NCBI GenBank assembly: GCA_028047635.1 | Contig: JAOFXR010000010.1 | Span: forward strand, 1 to 64,000 | Origin: Verrucomicrobiales bacterium | GTDB lineage: Bacteria; Verrucomicrobiota; Verrucomicrobiia; Verrucomicrobiales; DEV007 | Reading direction: 5' to 3' | DNA length: 64,000 nucleotides | In this document: piece after piece, positions 1 to 8,815 of the stretch | How the letters are laid out: the number at the start of each line of letters is the position of its first letter | Position numbering within the stretch: position 1 is the stretch's first letter | Position numbers and translations under genes: made by a program | The notes under the pieces: generated by a model | Told to the model about the DNA's origin: nothing | The model's database searches: none | What the model saw: only the letters and a program-made list of their open reading frames with translations

Positions 1-190
1 TTGGGAAATTCCGTTCACAGCTCAGCAGCGTTACGATGAGAGTAAACGTCTTCCTATCGGCAGACAGCCACTTAGTCGACGCTCATTCCCCGGGAGTGCT
101 ATTTATCCCACCGACAAACCCTCCTCAAAAAGGAAGCCGGCCAAAGAAGCCTTCGGGAATGATTTCACCTACTACAACGGAAAGGTCTGA
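1..190 (+). CDS. C-terminal end of an unrecognised protein (partial)
   Basis: An open frame enters from the left edge (codons in register with base 2) and stops at TGA 188-190, giving about 62 residues. The end reads FGNDFTYYNGKV and the stretch before it is rich in Lys, Ser and Pro, like a basic linker followed by a short conserved tail. No start codon is visible, so the gene begins outside the window. A strong terminator follows 41 bases later, as expected for a gene end. An overlapping ATG frame at 36-227 looks less like protein. I do not recognise the family. Confidence 0.55.
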   Translation, partial: WEIPFTAQQRYDESKRLPIGRQPLSRRSFPGSAIYPTDKPSSKRKPAKEAFGNDFTYYNGKV

Positions 191-231
191 CCAAAATTTA
201 GTCCGTAGGGCTTTGGTGAAGAGATGAAAAG

Positions 232-267
232 TGAGGCGGGGTCGAAAGACCTCGCCTCATTTTGTTT
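232..267. terminator. Bidirectional intrinsic terminator
   Basis: A 12-bp stem (232-243 with 248-259, one G-T pair) closes on a GAAA tetraloop and is followed by TTTTGTTT on the plus strand. On the minus strand the same stem is followed by TTTT. It lies between the rightward partial gene and the leftward rsmI gene, whose stop codon (257-259) is inside the stem, so it probably ends transcription from both sides. Confidence 0.85.
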
Positions 268-1063
268 CAGGGCGGGACCGTTCCCGTTTCTGCTTTCGCT
301 TTCCTTTCCCCTGAATTAGGAACGTAATCTCACCTTTCGGATTTACCTCACTGAAATGCTGCTGCAGCTCCCGGGCCTGACCACGATGGAATGACTCGAA
401 CTTTTTCGTGAGCTCGCGCGCCACGCAAATCTCACGCTCCGGTTCAATTTCACAGAGAGCGTTCAGTGTCTTCAAGAGCCGATGAGGCGACTCATAATAA
501 ATGGAGGTCTCCTTTCGCTCCAATGCGATCGTGAGCTCATTCGACCTGCGCCCTAACTTTACGGGAAGGAAGCCGCCAAAGTAGAAAGCATCGGTAGGCA
601 TTCCTGAGCCTGCCAGCGCAGTAACCACCGCACAGGCCCCAGGAATCACTTCAACCGGAACTCCTGCATCGTAACTCGCTCTGACAATTCGATACCCAGG
701 ATCAGAGATCGTCGGCATTCCTGCATCAGAAACGTAAGCGATCACTTCGCCGTTTAAAGCTCGTTCCACAAGTCGGCCTGATCGATGCTGCTCATTGTGC
801 TCATGAAGCGCGACCAGCTCTTTATCTTTCACGCCTATGTGATTGAGAAGCCTTGAGGTGTGCCGTGTATCCTCACAGGCGATGACATTGGCATTTTTCA
901 ACGACTCAACCGCGCGGAAAGTGATGTCACCAAGGTTTCCAATTGGGCTCGCGACGAGTTGAAGCCTCCCACGACCGGTTGCCTGAGTAGCCCCGGATAC
1001 GGCTTGCGGGGATAAGCTGCCGGTTAACAAGTCGTCAGAAGCGACCTCCGAATTACCAGCCAT
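257..1063 (-). CDS. rsmI: 16S rRNA (cytidine-1402-2'-O)-methyltransferase RsmI
   Basis: RsmI uses S-adenosylmethionine to methylate the ribose of C1402 in the 16S rRNA decoding centre; it is cytoplasmic. The protein shows the family hallmarks: VASPIGNLGDIT near the N-terminus, ACEDTRHTSRLL, YVSDAGMPTISDPG, and GSGMPTDAFYFGGFLP. The chosen ATG (1061-1063) gives 268 residues and overlaps the end of the upstream lptE-like gene by 11 bases, suggesting translational coupling; a longer in-frame start at 1108 would lie wholly inside lptE. The N-terminus is about 30 residues longer than usual before the first beta strand, and the C-terminus is a basic tail. The family call is firm; the exact start is less so. 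Confidence 0.93.
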   Translation of the reverse strand: MAGNSEVASDDLLTGSLSPQAVSGATQATGRGRLQLVASPIGNLGDITFRAVESLKNANVIACEDTRHTSRLLNHIGVKDKELVALHEHNEQHRSGRLVERALNGEVIAYVSDAGMPTISDPGYRIVRASYDAGVPVEVIPGACAVVTALAGSGMPTDAFYFGGFLPVKLGRRSNELTIALERKETSIYYESPHRLLKTLNALCEIEPEREICVARELTKKFESFHRGQARELQQHFSEVNPKGEITFLIQGKGKRKQKRERSRPETK

Positions 1064-1652
1064 CCGACAACTGCGAAACAAGCTGCTCGGCAAGATCAAT
1101 CGCAGCAACTGCTAATGCGCCTCGTTCGCCTACCTGGAAACTGTCGTCCACCACTTGAATGGTCTCTCCTGTGACGCGGCCCCGCAGAATGGAACCAATT
1201 TCATTATCTCGCTCGCTGTCTAATTCAACCATTCCTTCTTCTTGATCGACATCAAAGCTTGTGATTTTCTTCCCCGTATTGGGATCAGCGAGATAGAAGT
1301 CACAAACCAATCGAATTTGCAACTCTCTTGAGTTCAATGTGTTATCGCGAAACGCGCGGAGCTGGCTCTTATTGAAATCATCAATTGTTCCGACAAGAAC
1401 GACATCACAATTCTCCCGATTAGTCACTTGGTAAGTGCCATCCGCCTGAATCTCTTTCAGCACAGCATTCGTGACCAAGCTTGAAAGTCTCGGCTCAAGG
1501 GTCCTATTCTTGAAGCTGGGCACGTGAATGTTCGAAATCCCGGAATAAATGGAGGGCTTTTGATTGCCTACCTGATAACCGGCGCAGCCAGTCAAACTGA
1601 CTAAAGCACCGCTGATTAGAGCAAAAACGATGAGGGCTAAAACCGGCTTCAT
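1053..1652 (-). CDS. lptE: LptE-like LPS-assembly lipoprotein
   Basis: A predicted outer-membrane lipoprotein. The N-terminus MKPVLALIV... is a hydrophobic signal ending in the lipobox LTGC (Cys at residue 23), followed by AGYQVG. The body matches the LptE/LPS-assembly pattern of PVC and delta-type bacteria: an early segment IHVPSFKNRTLEPRLSSLVTNAVLKEIQ, then VVLVGTIDDF and a beta-rich middle. LptE partners LptD in inserting lipopolysaccharide into the outer leaflet. The start at 1652 is preferred over the one at 1679 because it gives a normal lipoprotein signal. It sits between bamD-like and rsmI genes on the same strand, a block of outer-membrane assembly and housekeeping functions. Sequence conservation in this family is low, so the call leans on the lipobox and overall pattern. 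Confidence 0.75.
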   Translation of the reverse strand: MKPVLALIVFALISGALVSLTGCAGYQVGNQKPSIYSGISNIHVPSFKNRTLEPRLSSLVTNAVLKEIQADGTYQVTNRENCDVVLVGTIDDFNKSQLRAFRDNTLNSRELQIRLVCDFYLADPNTGKKITSFDVDQEEGMVELDSERDNEIGSILRGRVTGETIQVVDDSFQVGERGALAVAAIDLAEQLVSQLSDGW

Positions 1653-1774
1653 AGAGGTTGGGCACTTGGTAAAAAGCATTCCGCTAATCGGAATGACAAT
1701 TGCAACAATGCTCGGAAATTAGGCCGGAATACCAGAAAGACAAGCCACTAATCGACAGCGAATTCAAAAACCGC

Positions 1775-2860
1775 TTATTCTGAAGCGGGCGCAGACGGGC
1801 CCTCGGGCGCCAGTGGAACAATTTCATCGGCCGAAGTGCGCATCTCAACCTTCTCTTTTTTCAAGGGATTGGCCCCGAATAAGCCGGCTTTTTTATTTAC
1901 GGAAGCGGGCGCATTATCCATGCGGTTGAGGCGCTCTTGAGCTTTCCCAGCCCATTGAGTGCTGGGATTTTTGATCACCTCGCGGTAGTAAATTCTAGCC
2001 GACTCAGGCTTTCCGCTGTTCTCGTAAAACATACCGGTCTTGTAAAGCTTCTCCATGGAGCGTGCCTCAATTTCGCTCAAGTCGGTTTTGATCTCGTTGG
2101 CTCGCTTGTCGTCGGGGTTTTGGTTCACAAAATCCAGACCTGCTTCGACCTGAGCTCTATCCATTACCGGACTCTCAGAATCCTCGGCTTTCACACCGCG
2201 CAGACGAAAAATCTCATACTGAGCTTCTTTCGCATAGGAAGTTCCTGAATAGTTATCCACCACAGATTGAAACGCGGTGATCGCTTCATTCATCTCCGCG
2301 ACCTTGGATCGCACATAGCCAATATTAAGAAGCGACTTGGGCGCATAATCCGAGTGAGGGGCATTTGTGCTAATGAACTGAAACATTTCGATCAGTTGTG
2401 AGGGCTGGATAGGAGCGCCTAGACCGAGAAAACCTTTCTTGTCGCTCTTTCTAAGAGCCTCAGCGATAGCAAACTGTCTCCCGATTGCCTCGTTGAACCT
2501 GGGAGTATTGCGATGGTTCGTGATGAGATCTTCATACTGCTCAAATGCCTTGCGCCCATCACCATCAGTTTCGAGAAGACGTGCATAGTTAAATTTTCCT
2601 TCAGCGCCGGCATCGGTCCGCGGATAGGAGCGGCTCACCGACTTATAAGTATCACGAGCCTGGCGTTTCTTCCCGGAAGCCTCATAAGCAGCCGCTTTTT
2701 TGAGCATAGCATCCGCAGAGTCTTCCTGAATGCTGAGTTGTTCAGCACTCAAAATCTTCTTCCCGTTATTTCGCTTAAAGAGATCAAGAGAATGAGCCGA
2801 ATGCGGCAAAATGAGAGAAATGCAGGTGCCTAGAAGTAATGAGCTAAGTCCGTTGTTCAT
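1775..2860 (-). CDS. BamD-like TPR protein, outer-membrane assembly
   Basis: A secreted 361-residue tetratricopeptide protein. Residues 1-24 form a signal peptide ending SAHS, without a lipobox Cys. TPR-like helices follow: MLKKAAAYEASGKKRQARDTYK, then a stretch containing YARLLETDGDGRKAFEQYEDL, and another containing NIGYVRSKVAEMNEAITAFQSVV; a further pair lies near residue 275. The pattern of a tripartite TPR with Tyr-Pro turns (SRSYPRTD) is that of BamD/YfiO, which docks on BamA during beta-barrel insertion. The acidic, Pro-rich C-terminal tail is not part of the usual family. The adjacent downstream lptE-like gene supports a role in envelope biogenesis. Other TPR roles (YbgF/CpoB-like) are possible. 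Confidence 0.7.
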   Translation of the reverse strand: MNNGLSSLLLGTCISLILPHSAHSLDLFKRNNGKKILSAEQLSIQEDSADAMLKKAAAYEASGKKRQARDTYKSVSRSYPRTDAGAEGKFNYARLLETDGDGRKAFEQYEDLITNHRNTPRFNEAIGRQFAIAEALRKSDKKGFLGLGAPIQPSQLIEMFQFISTNAPHSDYAPKSLLNIGYVRSKVAEMNEAITAFQSVVDNYSGTSYAKEAQYEIFRLRGVKAEDSESPVMDRAQVEAGLDFVNQNPDDKRANEIKTDLSEIEARSMEKLYKTGMFYENSGKPESARIYYREVIKNPSTQWAGKAQERLNRMDNAPASVNKKAGLFGANPLKKEKVEMRTSADEIVPLAPEGPSAPASE

Positions 2861-3344
2861 GCTGTGGAGTTTGGGGAGTGTTAACTTAACCGATACACTT
2901 TGCCGAGCAAACTGAATTAAAATCTGATTAAGTGAGGTTCAGGTCGCGCCATCGAATTTCTAAACGAGACGATGAAAAAATGTCAGGGATTCGCAAATAC
3001 TATGATCTACCAACATTCCATGTGGAACAATCGACCGGTAATTAGAGAACGAGCGAGTCGAAGCCTTATTAGAGCAGGAACACCGCAGCATAGAGGAAAA
3101 ACAGCAAGTTGGCTCATTCCGCTAAGCCTCTCGATAACTTCCTACAATATATGTAATATAAAACAGTGAATGATGGTGCACGATGGCTCAAGCCCCTCCT
3201 GTGAAGCCTCTTACCGTGTTCCCATTTATTGAATCTCTGCGTAAGTACTGTTGCAGGTTTGCGTCGATATCTTGCATTGTTCATCTTGAAGCGACCGCCT
3301 GAATGGTATTAACTCTCAGAATAAATATTCACCTTTCATTCGAT
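2861..3344. other. Divergent intergenic region
   Basis: About 480 bases between the leftward bamD-like gene and the rightward FG-GAP gene. It is richer in A and T than the flanking genes and must hold both promoters, but I could not fix a convincing pair of promoter boxes. A 65-codon frame at 2972-3169 has no protein-like character. No RNA gene or repeat was seen. Confidence 0.6.
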
Positions 3345-6300
3345 ATGAATTTCTCATTAAGCCGAATTGGCTGGCGCGACGCAGTTGCCGGCGTTCTTCT
3401 CATTGGCTCGCTGACAGCTGGCCCTGTATTAGCCGATGAGCTGGTAGTATCCCGCCCGCTCTCTAACACGGTTCGGGATGCGGAGACCAAGACCCTTTTC
3501 AAACTGCTGAAGCCCGACGAATCCGGCGTGAATCATCTCTCCCCGATCATGGCTGATCATCCTCTCGCACGCGCCTACCATTCTTCCTCGGCCTGCGGCG
3601 CAGTGGCTATCGGAGACCTCGATCTGGACGGCCGTCCTGATATCTTCGCCAGTAACGGGCCTCTTGAGAATGGGCTCTACCTCCAACGTGATGTATTAAA
3701 GTTCGAAGACGTAACCGCGGAGGCAGGCGTGGGCGGCGGCGTGGATGCCTGGGCGGTCGGTATCTCCCTCGCTGATATTGATAACGATGGCGACCTCGAC
3801 ATTTATATCTGTAACTACGATTTCCCCAACCAGCTCTTCATCAATTCAGCAATTGAAAACGGCGTCAGAACAGAAGGTCCGATCAAGTTTGTAGATAAGG
3901 CGGAAGAACTCGGCCTCGCTATTGAGGATGGCTCAGTGATTCCGGCGTTCGGCGATTTCGACCGTGACGGTGATCTTGACGTTTACATTTTGACGCACCA
4001 GATCTACCGCGAGTTCGGCCGCCCTGATGAACCGATTCGTATTTTTGATAAAGACGGGAAGCTCTATGTCGGTGAAGAATGGCAGCGTTGGTATGTGGTT
4101 GATCAAAATAAGCGCGGCGACAACGGCGAGTTCCTTTACACTGAGGCTGGGCGCCCGGACTACTTTTTCCGCAACGACGGTGAAAAAGGTTTTGTGGAGA
4201 TCACCGAAGCAGCCGGCATCACTAAAGAGCGCCACTGGGGCAATTCTGCGACCTGGTGGGATTACAACTACGACGGCTGGCCCGACCTTTATGTGGGAAA
4301 TGATTTCAAGAGTCCCGACTACCTCTATCGTAATAACGGTGACGGCACCTTTACAGAGGTAACCGAAAAGCACGTTCGTCATACCACATGGTTCTCGATG
4401 GGTGCAGTTCAGAGCGATTTTAACAACGACGGTTACATCGATTTTCTTCTCGCAGACATGATGCCGAAAACGCATTACATGCAGATGGCTTCAATGGCTT
4501 CCATGTCAGATCGCCAGGACAACCTTGAGTATGTCACCGGTGCCGAGCAGATCATGCACAACACGATGCACATCAATACAGGCACGAATGAGTTTCTGGA
4601 AGGTGCCTGGATGGCCGGCGTGGCACAGACTGAGTGGACGTGGGCGATTCGCAGTGCCGATTTTGACAACGACGGCCTCTCTGACTTGTTTTTCTGTAAC
4701 GGAATCCCCCGTCAGTTTAATCATTCCGATTTACCGGAAATCAGCCATGCCACTCTTGTGGGCAAAACTCACTGGGATCACTATCGCAATACTCCAGTGC
4801 GCAAAGAGCAAAATTTGGCCTACAAGAATCTGGGAGATTTTCAGTTTACTGATGTGTCCGAGAAATGGGGCCTCGATCACCTCGGGATTTCCTATGGCGC
4901 CTCACTGGCTGATCTGGATGGTGATGGCCGTGTTGATTTGCTAACCTCAAATCTTGAAGATCCTCTCAGCATTTACCACAATCAAAGCGAAAGCGGAAAT
5001 CGTCTTGTCGTAAAACTGCAAGGAACACGAAGTAACACTCAAGGGATTGGAACCCTTGTCACGATTCAGACTCCTGACGGTTCAAAGCAAAGCCGCCAAC
5101 TTTTCCCCTACGGAGGTTATCTCGACGCCGATGAGCCCATTATCCATTTTGGTCTTGGAGACAATGAGACGATCACCAAGATGCGGCTCGAATGGCCGAG
5201 TGGCGAAATCCAGGAGATTGCAGATCTCAACGTCAACCATCACTACACGATTACCGAGCCGGACACCGGAATGAAGCCGGACCCGCCCGTCAAATCCCGG
5301 GACCTCCAGAACCCCTGGTTTCTTGAGGTGCCTTCACTCAAAGGCTTTTCGCATAAAGAATTGGAATTTGATGATTACGACAGACAGCCACTGCTTCCAT
5401 TCAAACTCTCACAGCTCGGCCCCGGCCAGGCATGGGGAGATATTGACGGCGATGGCGATCCTGATTTCGTTCTCGGCTGCGCCGCCGGACAGGCGACGCA
5501 GCTTTTTAGAAACCAAACCTCACCAGGTTCCAGCGATGTGATTTTAGCACCGGACCCGCAACCGGCTTTGGCTAAAGACGCTCGATACGAAGATATGGGG
5601 ATGCTTCTCGTCGACATCGATGCGGATGGAGATCTTGATCTTTATGCTGCTAGTGGCGGTGTTGAGGCGATGCCGAATTCTCCCGCTCTTCTCGACCGCC
5701 TTTACCTCAATGATGGAAAAGGAAATTTTACTCCTGTCGCGGAAAATACCCTGCCCGGTTTGATGAATAGTTCAGGCACCGTTTCCGCTTCTGATTTCGA
5801 CCACGACGGCGATCTTGATCTGTTTGTTGGCTCGCGTTCTATTCCCGGTGAATTCCCTCTTACCCCGCGAAGCGCTCTTCTCAGAAACGAAGGCGGCGTC
5901 TTCACCGATGTCACCGCTACACTGGCGCCCGGACTCGTAGAGCCGGGCATGGTGACCAGTTCCCTCTGGACTGACGCGAATGATGACGGATGGATCGATC
6001 TTCTCATCACGACCGAATGGGGCCCCATCAAACTCTTCAAGAATAATCAGGGCACCTTGGTTGATCAAAGCGAAGAGGCCGGACTTGAAGGTTCTGGCCT
6101 TGCCTCTCATGGATGGTGGACAGGCATCGATGGGCATGACATCGATAATGATGGGGATATGGACTACGTGGCGACCAATCTCGGTCGCAATTCCACCTAC
6201 AACGCGAGTCTTGAATCACCGGAATTGATCTTCTTTGGTGATTTCGATAACTCAGGAAAATCTCATATTGTAGAAGCACGTTTTCTCACTGAAAACGGCA

Positions 6301-7127
6301 AGACAATCTGCTACCCCCGCCGCGGTTTCATGGCTTCTAACGGCGCGATGCCCTTCATCGCTGATAAAGTGCAAACTTTTCATAACTACGCCTCGCTACC
6401 ACTTTCGGGAATTTACGATATTGATAGGATCCAGGGTTCAACCCAGTTTCGGGCGAACAACATGGATAGCTCCATCCTCATCAATGACGGGACAGGTAAG
6501 TTCGAAATGAAGCCACTTCCCCCGCTCGCGCAGATTTCCCCGGGATTCGGAATTGTTCTCCGCGACATCGACCTTGATGGACTCTGCGATTGTTACATCG
6601 TGCAAAACCATTTTAACATCACTCAAGAACAAGGTCGTCTTGATGGCGGCCTTAGCACCCTTTTGAAGGGAACCGGGAATCCTGCCGAACCGTTCGAGCT
6701 CATCTGGCATCATGAAAGTGGCCTCGTCGTTCCAGGAGACGCGAAGAGCCTCGCAGCCGTTGATGTAAACCTGGACGGCTGGGAAGATTTCATCGTTGGG
6801 GTAAATGATGCGGATCCGCAAATTTTCGTCAATGACCTCGCAGATCGCTCGCCGGGAACACCACTTCGGATCAGATTGAAAGGTGCCCCTGGAAACCCTC
6901 AGAGCATTGGTGCAAAAGTCACGGTGACGGCAGGAGATTTCGCACCTCAAACGACCGAGGTCTTTGCAGGAGGAAGCTACCTGGGACAATCGGGTTCCGA
7001 CCTGATATTTGCCGTTCAGAAAGGCACAAAGAAACCAATATCCGTCACAGTAAGGTGGCCTGACGGCAAAAGCAGTGTAACCAAAGCAGCACCGGAAGCG
7101 AAGTTTCTTGAACTGGATCGCAAGTAA
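3345..7127 (+). CDS. Secreted duplicated FG-GAP/VCBS protein with two ASPIC-UnbV (CRTAC1-like) domains
   Basis: A predicted exported 1260-residue beta-propeller protein. The start at 3345 gives a signal peptide ending PVLA before DELVV; the upstream GTG-type start adds a non-signal stretch. Fourteen calcium-binding repeats of the form DxDxDGxxD are visible, seven in each half (for example DIDNDGDLD, DFDRDGDLD, DIDADGDLD). Each half ends in an ASPIC/UnbV domain: around residues 565-630 (PYGGYLDADEP, then HFGLGDNETI) and at the C-terminus (AGGSYLGQSGSDL then VRWPDG). The family is related to CRTAC1 and is common in PVC genomes and Bacteroidetes; its biochemical role is not established, but surface binding or adhesion is plausible. 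The gene lies 96 bases before a di-haem peroxidase on the same strand, so the two may be expressed together. The internal duplication is clear; a function beyond that is not. Confidence 0.88.
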   Translation: MNFSLSRIGWRDAVAGVLLIGSLTAGPVLADELVVSRPLSNTVRDAETKTLFKLLKPDESGVNHLSPIMADHPLARAYHSSSACGAVAIGDLDLDGRPDIFASNGPLENGLYLQRDVLKFEDVTAEAGVGGGVDAWAVGISLADIDNDGDLDIYICNYDFPNQLFINSAIENGVRTEGPIKFVDKAEELGLAIEDGSVIPAFGDFDRDGDLDVYILTHQIYREFGRPDEPIRIFDKDGKLYVGEEWQRWYVVDQNKRGDNGEFLYTEAGRPDYFFRNDGEKGFVEITEAAGITKERHWGNSATWWDYNYDGWPDLYVGNDFKSPDYLYRNNGDGTFTEVTEKHVRHTTWFSMGAVQSDFNNDGYIDFLLADMMPKTHYMQMASMASMSDRQDNLEYVTGAEQIMHNTMHINTGTNEFLEGAWMAGVAQTEWTWAIRSADFDNDGLSDLFFCNGIPRQFNHSDLPEISHATLVGKTHWDHYRNTPVRKEQNLAYKNLGDFQFTDVSEKWGLDHLGISYGASLADLDGDGRVDLLTSNLEDPLSIYHNQSESGNRLVVKLQGTRSNTQGIGTLVTIQTPDGSKQSRQLFPYGGYLDADEPIIHFGLGDNETITKMRLEWPSGEIQEIADLNVNHHYTITEPDTGMKPDPPVKSRDLQNPWFLEVPSLKGFSHKELEFDDYDRQPLLPFKLSQLGPGQAWGDIDGDGDPDFVLGCAAGQATQLFRNQTSPGSSDVILAPDPQPALAKDARYEDMGMLLVDIDADGDLDLYAASGGVEAMPNSPALLDRLYLNDGKGNFTPVAENTLPGLMNSSGTVSASDFDHDGDLDLFVGSRSIPGEFPLTPRSALLRNEGGVFTDVTATLAPGLVEPGMVTSSLWTDANDDGWIDLLITTEWGPIKLFKNNQGTLVDQSEEAGLEGSGLASHGWWTGIDGHDIDNDGDMDYVATNLGRNSTYNASLESPELIFFGDFDNSGKSHIVEARFLTENGKTICYPRRGFMASNGAMPFIADKVQTFHNYASLPLSGIYDIDRIQGSTQFRANNMDSSILINDGTGKFEMKPLPPLAQISPGFGIVLRDIDLDGLCDCYIVQNHFNITQEQGRLDGGLSTLLKGTGNPAEPFELIWHHESGLVVPGDAKSLAAVDVNLDGWEDFIVGVNDADPQIFVNDLADRSPGTPLRIRLKGAPGNPQSIGAKVTVTAGDFAPQTTEVFAGGSYLGQSGSDLIFAVQKGTKKPISVTVRWPDGKSSVTKAAPEAKFLELDRK

Positions 7128-7223
7128 GAGACGCTGTATAAATACCAAAACACGCTCGAAACTAGCCGGCGCCTCAAGTCTATTGACGGCGCTGATAACC
7201 TGTCGGTAGTCGTATACTTTAGG

Positions 7224-8705
7224 ATGAATCCCCAAACGAACGGAACTTTGAATCATATATTCTTCGCACTTTTACTGTTGGGCGTGGCCTTTACGCATTC
7301 GCAGGTGGCGGCCGATACCGATCCGGTAGCGGAACTGAAGTCGTTACTCGAAGCGAACGAGGTGACCTCACTGGATCCCAAGCCAGAGTATTCCAAAGAA
7401 AAACTGGAGCTGGGACAGGCACTGTTTTTCGACCCGCTAATTGGTGGAAATCGTGACGTATCCTGCGCCACCTGCCACCATCCACTTACGGCTACCGCCG
7501 ATGGTAGATCCCGCTCCGTTGGAACCCAGGCTTATGTCGACAAAGGCCGTCGCATGCCTGAAGGCCTCCGTCTTGTTGATGTAGAGGGTCGCGATCCGGT
7601 TCTCATGGGTTTCAATCTCAGCAGTGCCGCCCACCCCTTTACTCCTCGAAATGCCCCTGATCTTTTCAACCGTGGAGATGCTGAATGGCAAACGATGTTC
7701 TGGGACAGCCGAACCTACCAGCGTAAAGATGGAAAGTTTGTCGTGAATCAAGCCCGCCTTACGAAAACGGAAGGTTATTTCCAAATCGTGATGCCTGACA
7801 TAATTGAAAATGTTCTCGCGGCTCAGGCAATGATGCCAGTGCTTTCGAATGCGGAGATGCGCGGAACCAAAGGGGAAAAAGACTCTAGCGGGGCCCACAA
7901 CGAAGTCGGTGAAGTCCTCGGCCAGAACGAGGAGGAAATCTGGGCGGCACTCGTGCAACGGCTAATGAAAATCGAAGATTACCGGGTGATGTTCAAAGCC
8001 GCTTTTCCTGATCTCGATCAAGACAAGATCCATTTTGCTCACGCTGCCAATGCGATTGCGGCGTTTGAAATCGACGCCTTCTCCTTTTACGACAGCCCCT
8101 TTGACCGCTTCCTTGCCGGCGAAGAAGAAGCACTCAATGAGTCCCAGCTTCGAGGTGCTCTCCTGTTTTACGGGAAGGCCAGTTGTGTTTCCTGTCATAC
8201 TGGAAAACTGCAGACGGATCAAAAGCACCACAACATGGGTGTGATCCCGATCGGACCGGGCCCCAATCCGAACGAAGATTACGACATCGGCGTTACTCTC
8301 CGCAGTGACTATGGACTGGAGGACCGATTTAGGTTTAGAACACCACCTCTCCGCAATGTTGAATTGACCGGGCCCTACATGCACAACGGCGCCTACACCA
8401 CTCTCGAAGCGGCAGTGAGACATCAACTAAGCCCCGGCTCTGAACTCGAGGCCTACGACCCAGGACAGTTGGAGCCTGAGTTCCGCGGTGCAGTGCATGA
8501 TAGCAAAGAGGTCATCAAACTGCTCAAGAAGACCATGGCTCCCGAACATAAGCTGCCCGCATTCTACGAAGATGAGGAAGTCAGAGATTTGGTGGAGTTT
8601 CTGAAATCTCTCACCAGCCCTTCGGCACGAGATCTCGAGTCAACTATACCTAAGAGCGTCCCAAGTGGTTTGCCAATGGTGCTCCCCTTTCCCGTGAGCG
8701 ATTGA
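7224..8705 (+). CDS. Di-haem cytochrome c peroxidase (MauG/CCP family)
   Basis: A periplasmic c-type cytochrome of 493 residues. A signal peptide (to about residue 30, SQVAA) precedes the mature part. There are two haem-binding CxxCH motifs, C81-H85 (CATCH) and C321-H325 (CVSCH), spaced as in bacterial di-haem peroxidases. The segment GQALFFDPLIGGNRDVSCATCH and the late RTPPLRNVELTGPYMHNGAYTTL are typical. Members reduce hydrogen peroxide with electrons from small cytochromes or act as MauG-like oxidases. A roughly 100-residue insert between residues 90 and 230 is longer than in classical CCP. It follows the large FG-GAP gene, so a joint role on an extracellular substrate is possible but only inferred. 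Confidence 0.9.
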   Translation: MNPQTNGTLNHIFFALLLLGVAFTHSQVAADTDPVAELKSLLEANEVTSLDPKPEYSKEKLELGQALFFDPLIGGNRDVSCATCHHPLTATADGRSRSVGTQAYVDKGRRMPEGLRLVDVEGRDPVLMGFNLSSAAHPFTPRNAPDLFNRGDAEWQTMFWDSRTYQRKDGKFVVNQARLTKTEGYFQIVMPDIIENVLAAQAMMPVLSNAEMRGTKGEKDSSGAHNEVGEVLGQNEEEIWAALVQRLMKIEDYRVMFKAAFPDLDQDKIHFAHAANAIAAFEIDAFSFYDSPFDRFLAGEEEALNESQLRGALLFYGKASCVSCHTGKLQTDQKHHNMGVIPIGPGPNPNEDYDIGVTLRSDYGLEDRFRFRTPPLRNVELTGPYMHNGAYTTLEAAVRHQLSPGSELEAYDPGQLEPEFRGAVHDSKEVIKLLKKTMAPEHKLPAFYEDEEVRDLVEFLKSLTSPSARDLESTIPKSVPSGLPMVLPFPVSD

Positions 8706-8815
8706 TGCGCTGTTAGAATTCGCTGGCAGTTTTATCGTTTTTACCTTAAAATGCGCGCTTTCCGCCAGCTCACACCGATTTCTTTTTGTGCAGATGTCGA
8801 CTTATTGAGACTTGA

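Noticed and set aside
36-227. 63-codon plus-strand ORF at the left edge
   Set aside because: It overlaps a more protein-like frame that ends at 190 and its composition (Pro/Ser/Thr/Arg-rich) looks like a shadow.
2972-3169. 65-codon ORF in the divergent region
   Set aside because: No ribosome site, no protein-like pattern and an A/T-rich setting.
6438-7256. 272-codon minus-strand ORF
   Set aside because: Antisense to the strongly supported FG-GAP protein; no domain pattern.
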